A DNA stretch of 64,000 nucleotides. Origin: a candidate division SR1 bacterium (lineage in GTDB: Bacteria > Patescibacteriota > JACMRA01). Location: assembly GCA_014377045.1 (NCBI GenBank), contig JACMQI010000028.1:1-64000 (forward strand). The letters run 5' to 3'. Shown here piece by piece: positions 50,963 to 60,358 of this stretch (position 1 is its first letter; each line of letters begins with the position of its first letter). The position numbers and the translations under genes are program-made. Under the pieces are notes generated by a model. That model was not told the DNA's origin. It searched no databases and was given only the letters and a program-made list of their open reading frames with translations.

Positions 50963-52171
50963 TTACCATAGTTTAGTTGTCCCGAGCTTTTTTAGTCCTT
51001 CTAGTAGACTTATTTTGTTTGGATCTTTTTCTTTTAGTATTTGTTGAGAAAAGTTGCTAAGTTGAGCTGCTCTTAAGGGTTCTGCATTTGTCCAATTTAT
51101 TTCTGACATTGCGGTTTGTTTTGTACTATAGAGCAATCCTTCGATAAGTTCATTCATCACTGGAGTTACCCTTTCTTGATAACTGCGTATTTTGTTAGCA
51201 TCAGCAAGAACAGTATTTGATTGTTTTTCTTCCTTAAGTGGATTAAGTAAAGGCGAGTCTTCTAAAAATATTTTTAGAAGTAGAGGTTTAGATCCATTAC
51301 CAACTGATTCTACTAATTTTTTTGCCTGCTCTAAAGTTGTATTGGGATTTAACAGTAAATTTTTTGCAGTTTCTGGAAGACTATGGTTATTTCGAGAGGT
51401 CATATTATTTGCTATGAATATTTTTTCTCGTCCATTATATTCGTATTTTGTATCTTGTTTTATAGTATTGATTATAGTATTTATAACTTCTCCGTCTCTT
51501 GTTTCAGATGCAGTCATAACAAGATCGTGATAAGGAGATATTGATTTATCCACTTCGTATTTGTACCTACCTTCTGCCTTATTGATTAGGTGTTGTCTAC
51601 GCTCCATATTTGTGAGTATATCAAACTCTGTACTTCTGATTTTTGCTTTTATTTTAGTTAAATTATCTCTATCACTATCAGAAAGTATCAACTCGGGGTT
51701 TAATTCAATTGCAGATTCTTGAACATGTAAGTATTTTTCTAATATAGCCTTTGTATTTTTCAATCCCAATATGGTATTATCATGAGCTTCGATTTTTTGT
51801 CCTATTTCGGCTAGTTCATCTTTTCTTCGATCTTCCATAGAAAGACTGCTTGACGCTACAATCTCTGCCAAATCTGATTCAGCTATATCTAGAATACTAT
51901 CGTGATTTACTATTTCACCACTTGTGTTTACACTTACCTCCGAAGTTACACTTTCATTAAAGTTTTCATCAATAATTTCTGCATCAATAATTTCATGATC
52001 AACAGTGTATACTTCTGTTTGTTGCCGTAAAGGAGGTATTTGAATAGACTTAATATTGTTTTGTAGCCTTCTAACTACTTTGTCATCTTGGGTTTCAAAT
52101 ACTGAACTTGTTGTAAATGGTATTGGTTTTTGACGTCCTTTGAATGTATTAAAGTTATTTCCTTGTTCCAT
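50963..52171 (-). CDS. Cytoplasmic protein of unknown function with helical core
   Basis: 402 residues, no signal or membrane segment. The first about 100 residues are acidic and low-complexity (DAEIIDENFNESVTSEVSV). A coiled-coil region (about 115-205: RRKDELAEIGQKIEAHDNT, LKNTKAILEKYLHVQE) follows, then a helical C-terminal domain. I do not recognise a family. It may be a structural or regulatory protein. Single gene between the two RSGG proteins. Confidence 0.55.
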   Translation of the reverse strand: MEQGNNFNTFKGRQKPIPFTTSSVFETQDDKVVRRLQNNIKSIQIPPLRQQTEVYTVDHEIIDAEIIDENFNESVTSEVSVNTSGEIVNHDSILDIAESDLAEIVASSSLSMEDRRKDELAEIGQKIEAHDNTILGLKNTKAILEKYLHVQESAIELNPELILSDSDRDNLTKIKAKIRSTEFDILTNMERRQHLINKAEGRYKYEVDKSISPYHDLVMTASETRDGEVINTIINTIKQDTKYEYNGREKIFIANNMTSRNNHSLPETAKNLLLNPNTTLEQAKKLVESVGNGSKPLLLKIFLEDSPLLNPLKEEKQSNTVLADANKIRSYQERVTPVMNELIEGLLYSTKQTAMSEINWTNAEPLRAAQLSNFSQQILKEKDPNKISLLEGLKKLGTTKLW

Positions 52172-52402
52172 AAATATATGTATTTGTCTTTGTAATTATT
52201 TTAATTGTATCATAAGTTTTAGATTGTGTAAATTTAAACTTATACTCAAATAAACAGACTTCAGAAGCCAAAGAGTATTTTTTAATCTATTCAAATATTT
52301 TTAATATTATAAAATAACTCATAGATTTTGCTTAACGCTTAATAAATTTGATGACAATATAAAAGACTTTATTTGTACTGTGTATACGATCTAAAAAAGT
52401 AC

Positions 52403-52431
52403 TTGACAAGTGTGTAAATATGTGATATGTT
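52403..52431 (+). promoter_or_regulatory. Promoter of the second RSGG protein gene
   Basis: TTGACA (52403-52408), a 17-nt spacer and TATGTT (52426-52431); ATG is at 52450. Confidence 0.7.
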
Positions 52432-52449
52432 AATAGTATCTTAATTCGT

Positions 52450-53487
52450 ATGTTTAATGCAATAATTAAGTCATTTGCAGTAATGGCTATAGGTATGTTT
52501 ACCTTTGGTTTTCTTGTTACTACTGCTACTTTAAATACATTCGCAACTACTGTTGCACAACAATCGATTATCACATTTGAAGATAAATCCACAACAAAAA
52601 ATCTTAGTGTGTGTGTAAATAATACATTTGTCACTACTCCATTTTCTACAAAACCAGGTTCAACAAATGTTAAAGCTTATTATGGAAATCTCAGCGGTGC
52701 CACTACATGTGACGTAGCAAGTATCCAAAAAAACAAAGTATTTGAAATAACTAAAGATCTTACTGATGGCCAGACTCTACAAATAGTAGCTGAAGGCACT
52801 GCAACCCTCACAGGTTCTAAGCAAACAGTAAAACCAGTACTACTTAGTACTACTGATTTACCAGGAATTTTATCACAAAATACCGTTTCATGGAAAGCAA
52901 TCGCAGGTAGCAGCGTTAAATATAAAGATGCAATCTGTATGGATGAATTCTTGATTAAAGAAGACGCTATAGGATCCATGAAAAGTAAGGTCATACACAG
53001 CGATGTGCCCCGAAGTTTCTCTTTTGATTTTTCACGAAACGGAGCTTTTTGTACTGCATCTGATTTGAGCCCTAAATTAGATATTGATATTCATTGTGGT
53101 TGTGAAGGTGCTAAGCTTTATGAAATTGGTCTCGAAACTATAATTGATAACTCAAACATTAGTTACACAGGTTTGATATTTACAACTAAAGTCATAAACC
53201 GAGAAGTTGTTCCAGTTCTATCACCTAAACCAACTCCAACTCCAACACCAATTCCATTAAAACCTGTAGTTCCTGTTCCTGTGATTCCTACATCCCCAGT
53301 TGTCGCCATAGCACCAGTCAAGTCTATCGAAACCGCTCCATCTTTAGCTTCAGCCCCATTGGCACAAGCTCAGACAGTTACAGTTCGTTCTGGTGGAAGC
53401 AATATTTTTGCAATCGTTTCAATTATTCTTACAATTGGATCTCTAGCTTATTTTGCAACTAAAACCAAAAAATTCCAAATTAGTTAA
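52450..53487 (+). CDS. Surface protein with RSGG-TM-basic C-terminus (paralogue of 49998)
   Basis: 345 residues. Signal peptide (about 1-33, MAIGMFTFGFLVTTATLNTFA). Two beta domains with LSVCVNNTFV and the later ICMDEFLIKEDA strands, and a CGCEG-type Cys pair near residue 218, match the protein at 49998 along its length. A Pro/Thr/Val-rich linker (about 255-300, TPTPTPIP repeats) leads to VTVRSGGSN, a transmembrane helix (IFAIVSIILTIGSLAYFA) and a basic tail (TKTKKFQIS). Promoter and terminator are both clear, so it is a monocistronic, probably well expressed surface protein. Confidence 0.7.
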   Translation: MFNAIIKSFAVMAIGMFTFGFLVTTATLNTFATTVAQQSIITFEDKSTTKNLSVCVNNTFVTTPFSTKPGSTNVKAYYGNLSGATTCDVASIQKNKVFEITKDLTDGQTLQIVAEGTATLTGSKQTVKPVLLSTTDLPGILSQNTVSWKAIAGSSVKYKDAICMDEFLIKEDAIGSMKSKVIHSDVPRSFSFDFSRNGAFCTASDLSPKLDIDIHCGCEGAKLYEIGLETIIDNSNISYTGLIFTTKVINREVVPVLSPKPTPTPTPIPLKPVVPVPVIPTSPVVAIAPVKSIETAPSLASAPLAQAQTVTVRSGGSNIFAIVSIILTIGSLAYFATKTKKFQIS

Positions 53488-53510
53488 TTCTTATTAATTT
53501 ACTATATTTT

Positions 53511-53536
53511 AGCCTAGCTTTCGAGCTAGGTTTTTT
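53511..53536 (+). terminator. Intrinsic terminator of the second RSGG protein gene
   Basis: CCTAGCT-TTCG-AGCTAGG is a perfect 7-bp stem with a UUCG tetraloop followed by TTTTTT. Confidence 0.92.
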
Positions 53537-53715
53537 GTTGTGAAACTAATTATTGGAGCAGAAATAAGCGTATGAGAGAACCTCTTTAAAGTGGGATTAA
53601 AAGTAATATATATGATTTCTTAAAAGTCCAAATAAAAAAATAAATATTATTTTTAGTGCGACTGCTATATGAAATAGCTCTATCAGCTCGTGCTTAACTA
53701 AAGATTAAAATCTTA

Positions 53716-53744
53716 TTGACAAATTATACCTATTGATGTATGTT
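53716..53744 (+). promoter_or_regulatory. Promoter of dgkA, leaderless type
   Basis: TTGACA (53716-53721), a 17-nt spacer and TATGTT (53739-53744). Because the -10 box overlaps the upstream in-frame ATG codon (53736), translation must begin further down, at GTG 53751. Confidence 0.7.
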
Positions 53745-53750
53745 TCAGGT

Positions 53751-54137
53751 GTGAATCTACCAAAAAAATACACAGACTACAATATTTATAAAAGTACTAC
53801 ATACGCTTTTAATGGTATTCGTTTAGCATTTTTACGTGAATATAATCTCGGTCTTCAACTAATTATTGGGCTGGTTGCTGCTGGCATTAGTCTTTATTAC
53901 ACTCAATGGCTTTTTGCTTTTTTAAACCTAGTAATGATGGGTGTGATAATTAGCTTAGAAATGATGAATACTGCTTTTGAAACACTGTGTGACCTAGTCA
54001 ATCTTGAATTTGACCATCGCATTAAAACCGTCAAAGATATAGCTGCAGCAAGTGTGTTGACATCTGCCCTTGTGTGGCTTATTCTCATAGTTTTTGAAGC
54101 TGTTATTATCATGATGCAGATTGGCATCGTCAAATAG
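53751..54137 (+). CDS. dgkA: Diacylglycerol/undecaprenol kinase
   Basis: Start set at GTG 53751, 6 nt after the -10 box, giving 128 residues that begin NLPKKYTDYNIYKSTTYAF. Three transmembrane helices and the DgkA signature ISLEMMNTAFETLCDLV (E-x-x-NTA-x-E) are present, with KTVKDIAAASV following. In Gram-positive-like bacteria this enzyme phosphorylates undecaprenol to regenerate the lipid carrier. It complements the PAP2 phosphatase and sugar transferase in the window. Likely co-transcribed with glyA, 25 nt downstream. Confidence 0.85.
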   Translation: MNLPKKYTDYNIYKSTTYAFNGIRLAFLREYNLGLQLIIGLVAAGISLYYTQWLFAFLNLVMMGVIISLEMMNTAFETLCDLVNLEFDHRIKTVKDIAAASVLTSALVWLILIVFEAVIIMMQIGIVK

Positions 54138-54162
54138 ATTATTATAAATTTAGACTATTTTT

Positions 54163-55413
54163 ATGAATCACTTATCTACCCTAACTAAACAAGAGTTTAA
54201 CAGGCAAAAAAATACCTTGAATCTTATTGCGTCAGAGAATTATCCATCGCCAAAAGTCTTAGAGTTATTGGGGTCAGTTTGGTCCAACAAATATGGGGAA
54301 GGATATCCTGGGAAACGCTACTACGCGGGAAATGAAAATACTGACGAAATGGAAAAATATGTACAAGATTTGGCACTTCGTGTATTTGATAAGACTGATA
54401 GTTATGGTGTCAACGTCCAAGTGCTTAGTGGCTCTCCAGCAAATAGTACAGTATATTTAGCTATGCTTAGTTCTGGTGACACTATTATGAGTCTTAATCT
54501 AGCTAATGGCGGTCACTTATCTCATCTACACGAAACGTCTAACTACAACAAATTTTTTAAACATGTCACTTACGATGTCGTAAATATAGGGGACAATACG
54601 TTTGAAATAGATATAGAAAACTTTAAAAATACATTGGAAACTTATAAACCAAAATTGGTTATTGTAGGTTTTTCCGCATATCCACGAGGCTATAAATTTA
54701 GTGAAATGTGCAAGCTTGCACACAAGTCAGGTAGTTTAGTTTTGGCTGATATAGCTCATATTAATGGCCTAGTAGCAGCAGGTTTGCATGACAGTCCGTT
54801 TGGTGAAGGTGATGAATTTGCAGATTTTGTTTCTATGACTACTCATAAGACACTTCGAGGTCCTAGAGGTGCCCTATTGTTTGCTAAAAAAGAATATATT
54901 ACAGATATAAATAAGACTATTTTCCCAGGTACAAATGGAGGTCCTCATTTTCACCAAATAGCTGCAACTGGTCAATGTCTGCTGGAAATTTTAGGAGAGG
55001 ATAAGTATCCAGATAATATTGATTTCATAACTTACTCAAAATTAGTATTAAGTACGTGTAAAGAATTTGAAAATACACTAAAAGGCCGTGGATTAGAAAT
55101 TATTAGTTCTACTCAAACACACTTAGCGCTAGTAAAACTGCCCAGTGATTCGGACAGCATTGTATTTCAACAGAAGTTAGAAAGAGTTGGTATAATCAGC
55201 AATAGAAATATGATACCTTTTGATACTAAATCAGCTTGGAGACCCTCAGGTATGCGATTTGGTACAGCAGCACTTACAAGTCGTGGATTAGATATAAATG
55301 GAGCAAAAAAAATAGCAAATATGATAGTAGATACCCTATTTGACACGAAAGATGAATCCACTATTACTAAAGAAGTACTAGAACTAGCACAGAGTTTAAA
55401 TTGGTGGTATTAG
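54163..55413 (+). CDS. glyA: Serine hydroxymethyltransferase
   Basis: 416 residues, standard length. N-terminal LNLIASENYPSPKVLE, the YGEGYPGKRYYAGNENTDEME substrate/PLP region and the PLP-binding lysine in TTHKTLRGPRG (K229) are all present, as is the C-terminal WRPSGMRFGTAALTSRG. It interconverts serine and glycine with folate one-carbon units and supplies carbon for nucleotide synthesis. No other folate gene is adjacent. It converges with the next gene, 1 bp apart. Confidence 0.95.
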   Translation: MNHLSTLTKQEFNRQKNTLNLIASENYPSPKVLELLGSVWSNKYGEGYPGKRYYAGNENTDEMEKYVQDLALRVFDKTDSYGVNVQVLSGSPANSTVYLAMLSSGDTIMSLNLANGGHLSHLHETSNYNKFFKHVTYDVVNIGDNTFEIDIENFKNTLETYKPKLVIVGFSAYPRGYKFSEMCKLAHKSGSLVLADIAHINGLVAAGLHDSPFGEGDEFADFVSMTTHKTLRGPRGALLFAKKEYITDINKTIFPGTNGGPHFHQIAATGQCLLEILGEDKYPDNIDFITYSKLVLSTCKEFENTLKGRGLEIISSTQTHLALVKLPSDSDSIVFQQKLERVGIISNRNMIPFDTKSAWRPSGMRFGTAALTSRGLDINGAKKIANMIVDTLFDTKDESTITKEVLELAQSLNWWY

Positions 55414-55414
55414 T

Positions 55415-56950
55415 TTATAATTTTCTTTGATTGTGATACTCTTCTCCAGTCAAGAGGATAATTCTAGGTTGATTAGCTTCCTGATCTCGATACACAATAA
55501 TTCTATCATCATTATTAATATTGATTTTTATAGCTTCTTTTAACATTTTTTCTCCAATTACCATAATGGGCACTCTTTGATGGCTTCTTTTAGATCCTAA
55601 TTTTTTGCTATTTATGGCGTATACGATAAGTTTATCTAAATTTTCTACACTCTTATTTATATTTATAAATTCAATTAGCGAAATTATAAACTCCATTTGA
55701 CTTATACCAAGGTGTTGTGACTTGATAAAATTAAATGAATTTTTAGATCCGTACGCAGCTGAGAGTAGTGGGGTAATAGCAAGGGTTAGTTTTTGTTTCA
55801 AGAGAATATTTTCACTTAAATCTGGACTTCGTAAAATTTCGGATTCTGTATCTTTAACCTTAGCTATTTTTTTTTCATTTTGTTTTTGTGGAGTATTCCA
55901 GGCATTTTCTTTGTCCCAGTCTTTATTGCAACTATTATAGCTTTCCCTATAAACCTGTGCTTTGGTCCGTTGAAATTGTTTTAAAAGTTTGATTTTAATG
56001 TTGGTATCTTGGGTATTTTGGATTTCTGCAATCTGTGCTTGAACTTTTTTTTCAACTTTTTTTTCTACGGTAAAGTATTTGTCGAGCTGTTGAATGAGCT
56101 TAAATAATAATTGCATATTATCATTTATTGTCTCCAAGCTTGCTTTTTCATATTTATTATTATAGGCAAGGGGCAATCCATATTTTACAATATGAGTATT
56201 CCCATTAATAAAAGGAATAGTATAAATTTTTAATAATATTAATTCAAATTCAGTAAGGTTAAGATAAAAATCTTCAGGTATATCTTCGGTTTCTATAATT
56301 AAAGCTATCCAGCTATTAGTTAAAATTGTCATCTCTGTACCTTCTAATTTTTTAACACTTTCGATTAAATTATATCTTTCGGGACTATAAAACATTATGT
56401 TTTTACCTAGATTGCTTATTGCACTCGTTAATTTTGATACTTTGTCGATTGTTATTTTTTGATCACGCATCATCGTGATGCCTAAAAAGTTACAATCTTG
56501 CCCTTGTAATTCAATTTGAGGTATTGCCTGATCTACTTTTTGACTGCTAATGAAAATGTTAAAAGTCGAAATAATCATGGTTAACTTAAACAAAGAAACT
56601 AAGATACTTTTACTATTGTAACTTACAGTATCTAAGGATTCTAAGGTTTTTTTTAGATCATCTAAAACAATCGAATATGTTAAAAATTCGTTGCTTTTTA
56701 TTTCTAATTTTGGATTTGTAGCGTTATACTTTTGGTCAATTATTCTACTTGAATCTTTCTCTAAATCGTCGAGATACTCTACAGTCTTATAGAAAAAATC
56801 CAATAAGGCTTCTTTGTGTTGCTCAATATATTTCAGAGTAATGTCTAATAAGTTAGACTCATTTTCGATACCTTGAAATTCAGGAATCTTTTCCTGTATA
56901 TTTGTTTGAAAATTTTCTGATTTTGCTCTTTGTGTGATAGTTTGTATCAT
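55415..56950 (-). CDS. Large cytoplasmic helical protein of unknown function
   Basis: 511 residues, mostly predicted helix, Ile/Lys/Glu/Asn-rich, without signal or membrane helix. One Gln/Lys-rich coiled segment (VEKKVEKKVQAQIAEIQN, about 303-320) is followed by a disordered stretch. A small terminal domain (VPIMVIGEKMLKEAIKINI, IVYRDQEANQPRIILLTGEEY) could be a separate fold. Family not recognised. Size and position beside glyA and ung give no functional clue. Confidence 0.55.
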   Translation of the reverse strand: MIQTITQRAKSENFQTNIQEKIPEFQGIENESNLLDITLKYIEQHKEALLDFFYKTVEYLDDLEKDSSRIIDQKYNATNPKLEIKSNEFLTYSIVLDDLKKTLESLDTVSYNSKSILVSLFKLTMIISTFNIFISSQKVDQAIPQIELQGQDCNFLGITMMRDQKITIDKVSKLTSAISNLGKNIMFYSPERYNLIESVKKLEGTEMTILTNSWIALIIETEDIPEDFYLNLTEFELILLKIYTIPFINGNTHIVKYGLPLAYNNKYEKASLETINDNMQLLFKLIQQLDKYFTVEKKVEKKVQAQIAEIQNTQDTNIKIKLLKQFQRTKAQVYRESYNSCNKDWDKENAWNTPQKQNEKKIAKVKDTESEILRSPDLSENILLKQKLTLAITPLLSAAYGSKNSFNFIKSQHLGISQMEFIISLIEFININKSVENLDKLIVYAINSKKLGSKRSHQRVPIMVIGEKMLKEAIKININNDDRIIVYRDQEANQPRIILLTGEEYHNQRKL

Positions 56951-57043
56951 ATAGTATGATCGTCATACTGCACCGTACCACATATATTCCAGTATTGCAA
57001 ATTTATATTAATCATATTGAGAAAGGTTACTTATTAAACAATA

Positions 57044-57721
57044 TTACCACGAAATTATTTTTTCATCATGCTCAATTAGAAAATCGTTTGTTTGTTTAAA
57101 ATGATTATTTCCAAAAAAACCTTTATCTGCTGAAAATGGGGAAGGATGAGCAGACTCAAGTACTAGGTGGTTCGCTGACAAGCTTTCTATAATCAGTTTT
57201 TTACTTTGTGCAAACTTACCCCATAACAAAAATACTACATGTGATTTTTCACGTGAAATAATTTGGATTACTTCATTTGTAAAGATATCCCACCCAAATT
57301 TACTATGAGAGTTTGGTTCACCAGACCTAACAGTTAACGTATTATTCAATAGTAGCACACCTTGAGTTGCCCATCTTGTCAGATCAGGATCATTGAGATA
57401 AGGGTAATTGTTATAACTAAATTCAGTTATGATTTCTTTGTAAATATTTTGAAGACTAGGCGGTACTCGATTACCAGGTTTTGTAGAAAAGGCTAGTCCA
57501 TCTGCTACTCCAGGAGTGTGATACGGGTCCTGACCCAAAATAACTACCTTAACATAATCAAAAGGAGTAAGATCAAATGCACGAAAAATATTTTGTGGAT
57601 CTGGAAAAACCTTTGATTTAGCGTATTCTTCTTTTACCTGCGATGTTAATAATGTAAAATAAGGCTTTTCAAATTCATTTTCTAGCACTTTCAACCATGA
57701 AGGATTTATTTTAACTGACAT
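57044..57721 (-). CDS. ung: Uracil-DNA glycosylase
   Basis: 225 residues, family 1 UDG. The catalytic water-activating motif GQDPYH is at 63-68 within KVVILGQDPYHTPGVADGLAFS. LLLNNTLTVRSGEPNSH contains the uracil-recognition Asn, and the C-terminal ESAHPSPFSADKGF has the second catalytic His and the intercalation loop. It removes uracil from DNA after cytosine deamination or misincorporation. Lies divergent from dnaN. Confidence 0.95.
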   Translation of the reverse strand: MSVKINPSWLKVLENEFEKPYFTLLTSQVKEEYAKSKVFPDPQNIFRAFDLTPFDYVKVVILGQDPYHTPGVADGLAFSTKPGNRVPPSLQNIYKEIITEFSYNNYPYLNDPDLTRWATQGVLLLNNTLTVRSGEPNSHSKFGWDIFTNEVIQIISREKSHVVFLLWGKFAQSKKLIIESLSANHLVLESAHPSPFSADKGFFGNNHFKQTNDFLIEHDEKIISW

Positions 57722-57817
57722 GGTATAAATTCAATAGCTATCATTAGTTTCGTCAAGCAAAATTTTATTTGATTTTTATTTGACAAAATCTTATATGCAT
57801 GGTTTCAATACAAAGGT

Positions 57818-58993
57818 ATGTCATTTGTAAGTTTCAATCAAAAAGACCTAGCAAAGGTTTTGACTAACTGTAATCTAATCAGTCCAAGAAAAAGTGAAAT
57901 TGAACTATTTACTTATACTAAAGTATTTATAGGAGCAGAGTCAGCTGAATTTACTTCTATTAATTCTACAATATATTTTAATACCGCACTTCAGTTTGGC
58001 AGAAGTGAAATCAAAGAGAAAGACGGCCTTTCATTTCTTATCAAAACTGATCTTATCTCAAATGCAGTAAATTTAATTTCTGATGATATGGTGGGTCTGG
58101 AGATTGATCTAGAAAAAAATACTTTGATAGTGCAGGGCGCTTCTAGTAAACATACACTGCGAACCAGTGTTCAAAATATTGATGATTTTGTAGTACCTCA
58201 AGTCTTAGAAGCTGAGATAATTGCAAAAATGAAAGTTAATACACAAGATATTTTAGAAGCAAATAAAGTTGCGTTTACATCTGTTGGTAATCCGAAAGTG
58301 GTTTATCAACCAGAATTTCTTAATATTTGTTATACGCTTTTAAAAGACCAAAACCAAGTTATTGTTGTATCTACTGATAGATATCGCATGGGAAGAACGA
58401 CCGTATCAGCTGTATTTGAAAGCTATAACGGAGACGAAGAAATACCAGTAAACTTCCTCATAAATCCAAAAAATATCCATTTGATAGCTAATTGTGTAGT
58501 GCTCGAAGAAAACTTAGAATTTCTTTTTGGAAAAGATTACTTGACTGTAACTGTTGGTCCTAACGAGCTTACCATGCGTTATGGAGATGGTAAATTCCCT
58601 GATTACGACAAGATCATTCCTAATAGTTTCAGTTGTTCATTTTATGTCAACACCAAAGACACATTACAAGCTCTCAAACAAGTATATTTTGCTGCGAGGT
58701 CCAATGTTATAAATAAAAATGTCAATATAACAATCTCACCAACAAATAAAAAAATTACTTTGGTTAGCAAAACTGATGATGGAAATAGTAGTGAAAGTAC
58801 TATAAATATGGAAAACTATGAAGGTGTAACAGACGACTGGACACAGTCTTTCAATGCTGACTACCTTATAGACTATATTTCAACTGTAAATACCGATACT
58901 ATATTATGGGAATCAAATCCAGGTAAACCATCTGTGCTTTCTCCAGCAAAAGAAAGAGAAAGACAGCTTTGTTTGGTGAGTGGATTAAGGTAA
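57818..58993 (+). CDS. dnaN: DNA polymerase III beta sliding clamp
   Basis: 391 residues with three repeated clamp domains. Recognisable parts include FLIKTDLISNAVNLISDD, VSTDRYRMGRTTVS (the conserved TDxxRL-type motif), FLINPKNIHLIAN and the final ILWESNPGKPSVLSPAKE, corresponding to the usual PxxIxP-like end of domain III. It diverges slightly from textbook DnaN but the order is right. It forms the replicative clamp. TTGACA (57780-57785) precedes it. dnaA is not adjacent, so an origin is not indicated here. Confidence 0.85.
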   Translation: MSFVSFNQKDLAKVLTNCNLISPRKSEIELFTYTKVFIGAESAEFTSINSTIYFNTALQFGRSEIKEKDGLSFLIKTDLISNAVNLISDDMVGLEIDLEKNTLIVQGASSKHTLRTSVQNIDDFVVPQVLEAEIIAKMKVNTQDILEANKVAFTSVGNPKVVYQPEFLNICYTLLKDQNQVIVVSTDRYRMGRTTVSAVFESYNGDEEIPVNFLINPKNIHLIANCVVLEENLEFLFGKDYLTVTVGPNELTMRYGDGKFPDYDKIIPNSFSCSFYVNTKDTLQALKQVYFAARSNVINKNVNITISPTNKKITLVSKTDDGNSSESTINMENYEGVTDDWTQSFNADYLIDYISTVNTDTILWESNPGKPSVLSPAKERERQLCLVSGLR

Positions 58994-59073
58994 AATTGAA
59001 AATCATTATACTGAGTACTAAAAAAATTATACTTAACAAAAAGAAATATTTTGTTTTTCTTGCAACCGTACTA

Positions 59074-59151
59074 ACACAAAGTAGTTTTTTCTTGTTAAAA
59101 TAGCTAAGTGCATTACAAATACAAACTTTATCAAAATACGGAGAAACAAAA
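59074..59151 (+). repeat. Conserved 5' region of cassette copy B (pairs with 43470-43546)
   Basis: Second copy of the shared leader, with the TCTTGTTAAAATAGCTAAG plus TGCAT core and CGGAG before the GTG start. The similarity extends through the gene, the terminator and the TIKI/TraB-like gene. Confidence 0.7.
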
Positions 59152-59361
59152 GTGGCAAATTTTTGGGATATTCTTGCAGACAAAACAAGTGATGCCTCTA
59201 TTGGTGACACATCTGAACAAATTAAACAAGCTGAAGATGATGCAAAAAAAGGTATTGGCACTAAAACCAACGAACAGTGGGGAAACGAATCTGTAGGTGG
59301 ATCCAATGTGGCAGACTCTAGCGACCATGGCAATACTTCTGGTTATACCTATAGCGGCTAA
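59152..59361 (+). CDS. Small acidic protein of the duplicated TIKI/TraB cassette (copy B)
   Basis: 69 residues from GTG at 59152 (an ATG in copy A). Begins with ANFW, then DILADKT and SIGDT, then Glu/Asp/Lys-rich sequence, NEQWGN and a Gly/Ser-rich end. Homologous to the protein at 43547. It remains intact although the partner gene downstream is broken, which suggests the small protein is still maintained or the break is recent. GGAG lies upstream. Confidence 0.65.
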   Translation: MANFWDILADKTSDASIGDTSEQIKQAEDDAKKGIGTKTNEQWGNESVGGSNVADSSDHGNTSGYTYSG

Positions 59362-59399
59362 TTTCAAGTTTGCCAACTTACAATAAAATCACTAACATT

Positions 59400-59430
59400 T
59401 GGGGCTAAACACAGTTTGGCCCATTTTTTT
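59400..59430 (+). terminator. Terminator/attenuator abutting the start codon (copy B)
   Basis: TGGGGC pairs with GGCCCA across a TAAACACAGTTT loop, followed by TTTTTTT and directly ATG at 59431. Same structure and loop core (ACACAGTTT) as 43811-43842. Confidence 0.8.
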
Positions 59431-60308
59431 ATGAAACAAATTCTATTTTATATTACCCGCGTATTATTTCTAAAAAAAGGAATTTGGATACGCTTTTATT
59501 TTAATCAAAAATTTAAGGATTTCTATAACAAGACTTTTTTAAGGAAATATTTACTAAAAATAAAAAGCAGTTGATGTATTTAGGTACACTGCATATTCGC
59601 GATCCAAATTCAGAGCAGGTCAAAAATATATGGGATAACTTTAAAGACTTTAAACCTGATTGTATTGTATACGAGCAGTACATACGACCACAAAGCTGGG
59701 TTGATCTCAGAGAAAGTAGGATGAAAGAAGTTTTGCTCGATGACACTATGGTACCTAAGCTAATAAGGTTCTATGGTTAGTCGGGATTTGCTGATTATTT
59801 AGGTAGAAAGAATCATAGTATTACTATAATGATTGAGCCAAAGGCAGAAGATATTTTTGATCATTTACTCAAATATTACAAAAAAGAAGAAGTTTTTCTA
59901 TATCATTGTCTTAAATTTTTAAAAGCAAATAATCAAGATCTTAAAGGTAAACCTGGAGCCTTGGAGGAGTTTTTTAGTATACATGGCGAGGAATACAACT
60001 CAATAGTGTATACAAAAACAGGGATTGAGATAACCAAAGAAAACTTTTATTTTTACTACAAAAAAATTCTTAATCATCAGTTGAGCGTCTATAGTGTAGG
60101 ACTATGGCAATTTATGGATACCAATAAGTTTAACAAATTTATTACACAAAAAATTCAAAAATCAGAACTGTATTTCAGAGATACAAAAATTGTAGAGGGT
60201 ATATATGAATTGACCAAAAAATACGATAGAATAGCTGTGGTTTATGGTAATACCCATTATTTATCTCAACGAAAAGTCATCAAAGATATGTATAGATGGT
60301 TAGTGTGA
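59431..60308 (+). pseudogene. Broken TIKI/TraB-superfamily gene (copy B)
   Basis: ATG 59431 starts MKQILFYITRVLFLKKGIWI. A frameshift near 59540 moves the reading into KNKKQLMYLGTLHIRDPNSE and on to RFYG, where TAG (59778-59780) replaces the glutamate codon of copy A (GETGYADY). The rest (MIEPKAEDIFDHLLKYYK to VVYGNTHYLSQRKV) is intact and about 70 percent like copy A by eye. One frameshift and one nonsense codon, both recent-looking. The stop is at 60306-60308 (TGA). Confidence 0.8.
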
Positions 60309-60358
60309 TAAATCGGCTTTATAGAATCTAGTTATGTTTGCTGTATTTATATTTTAAT

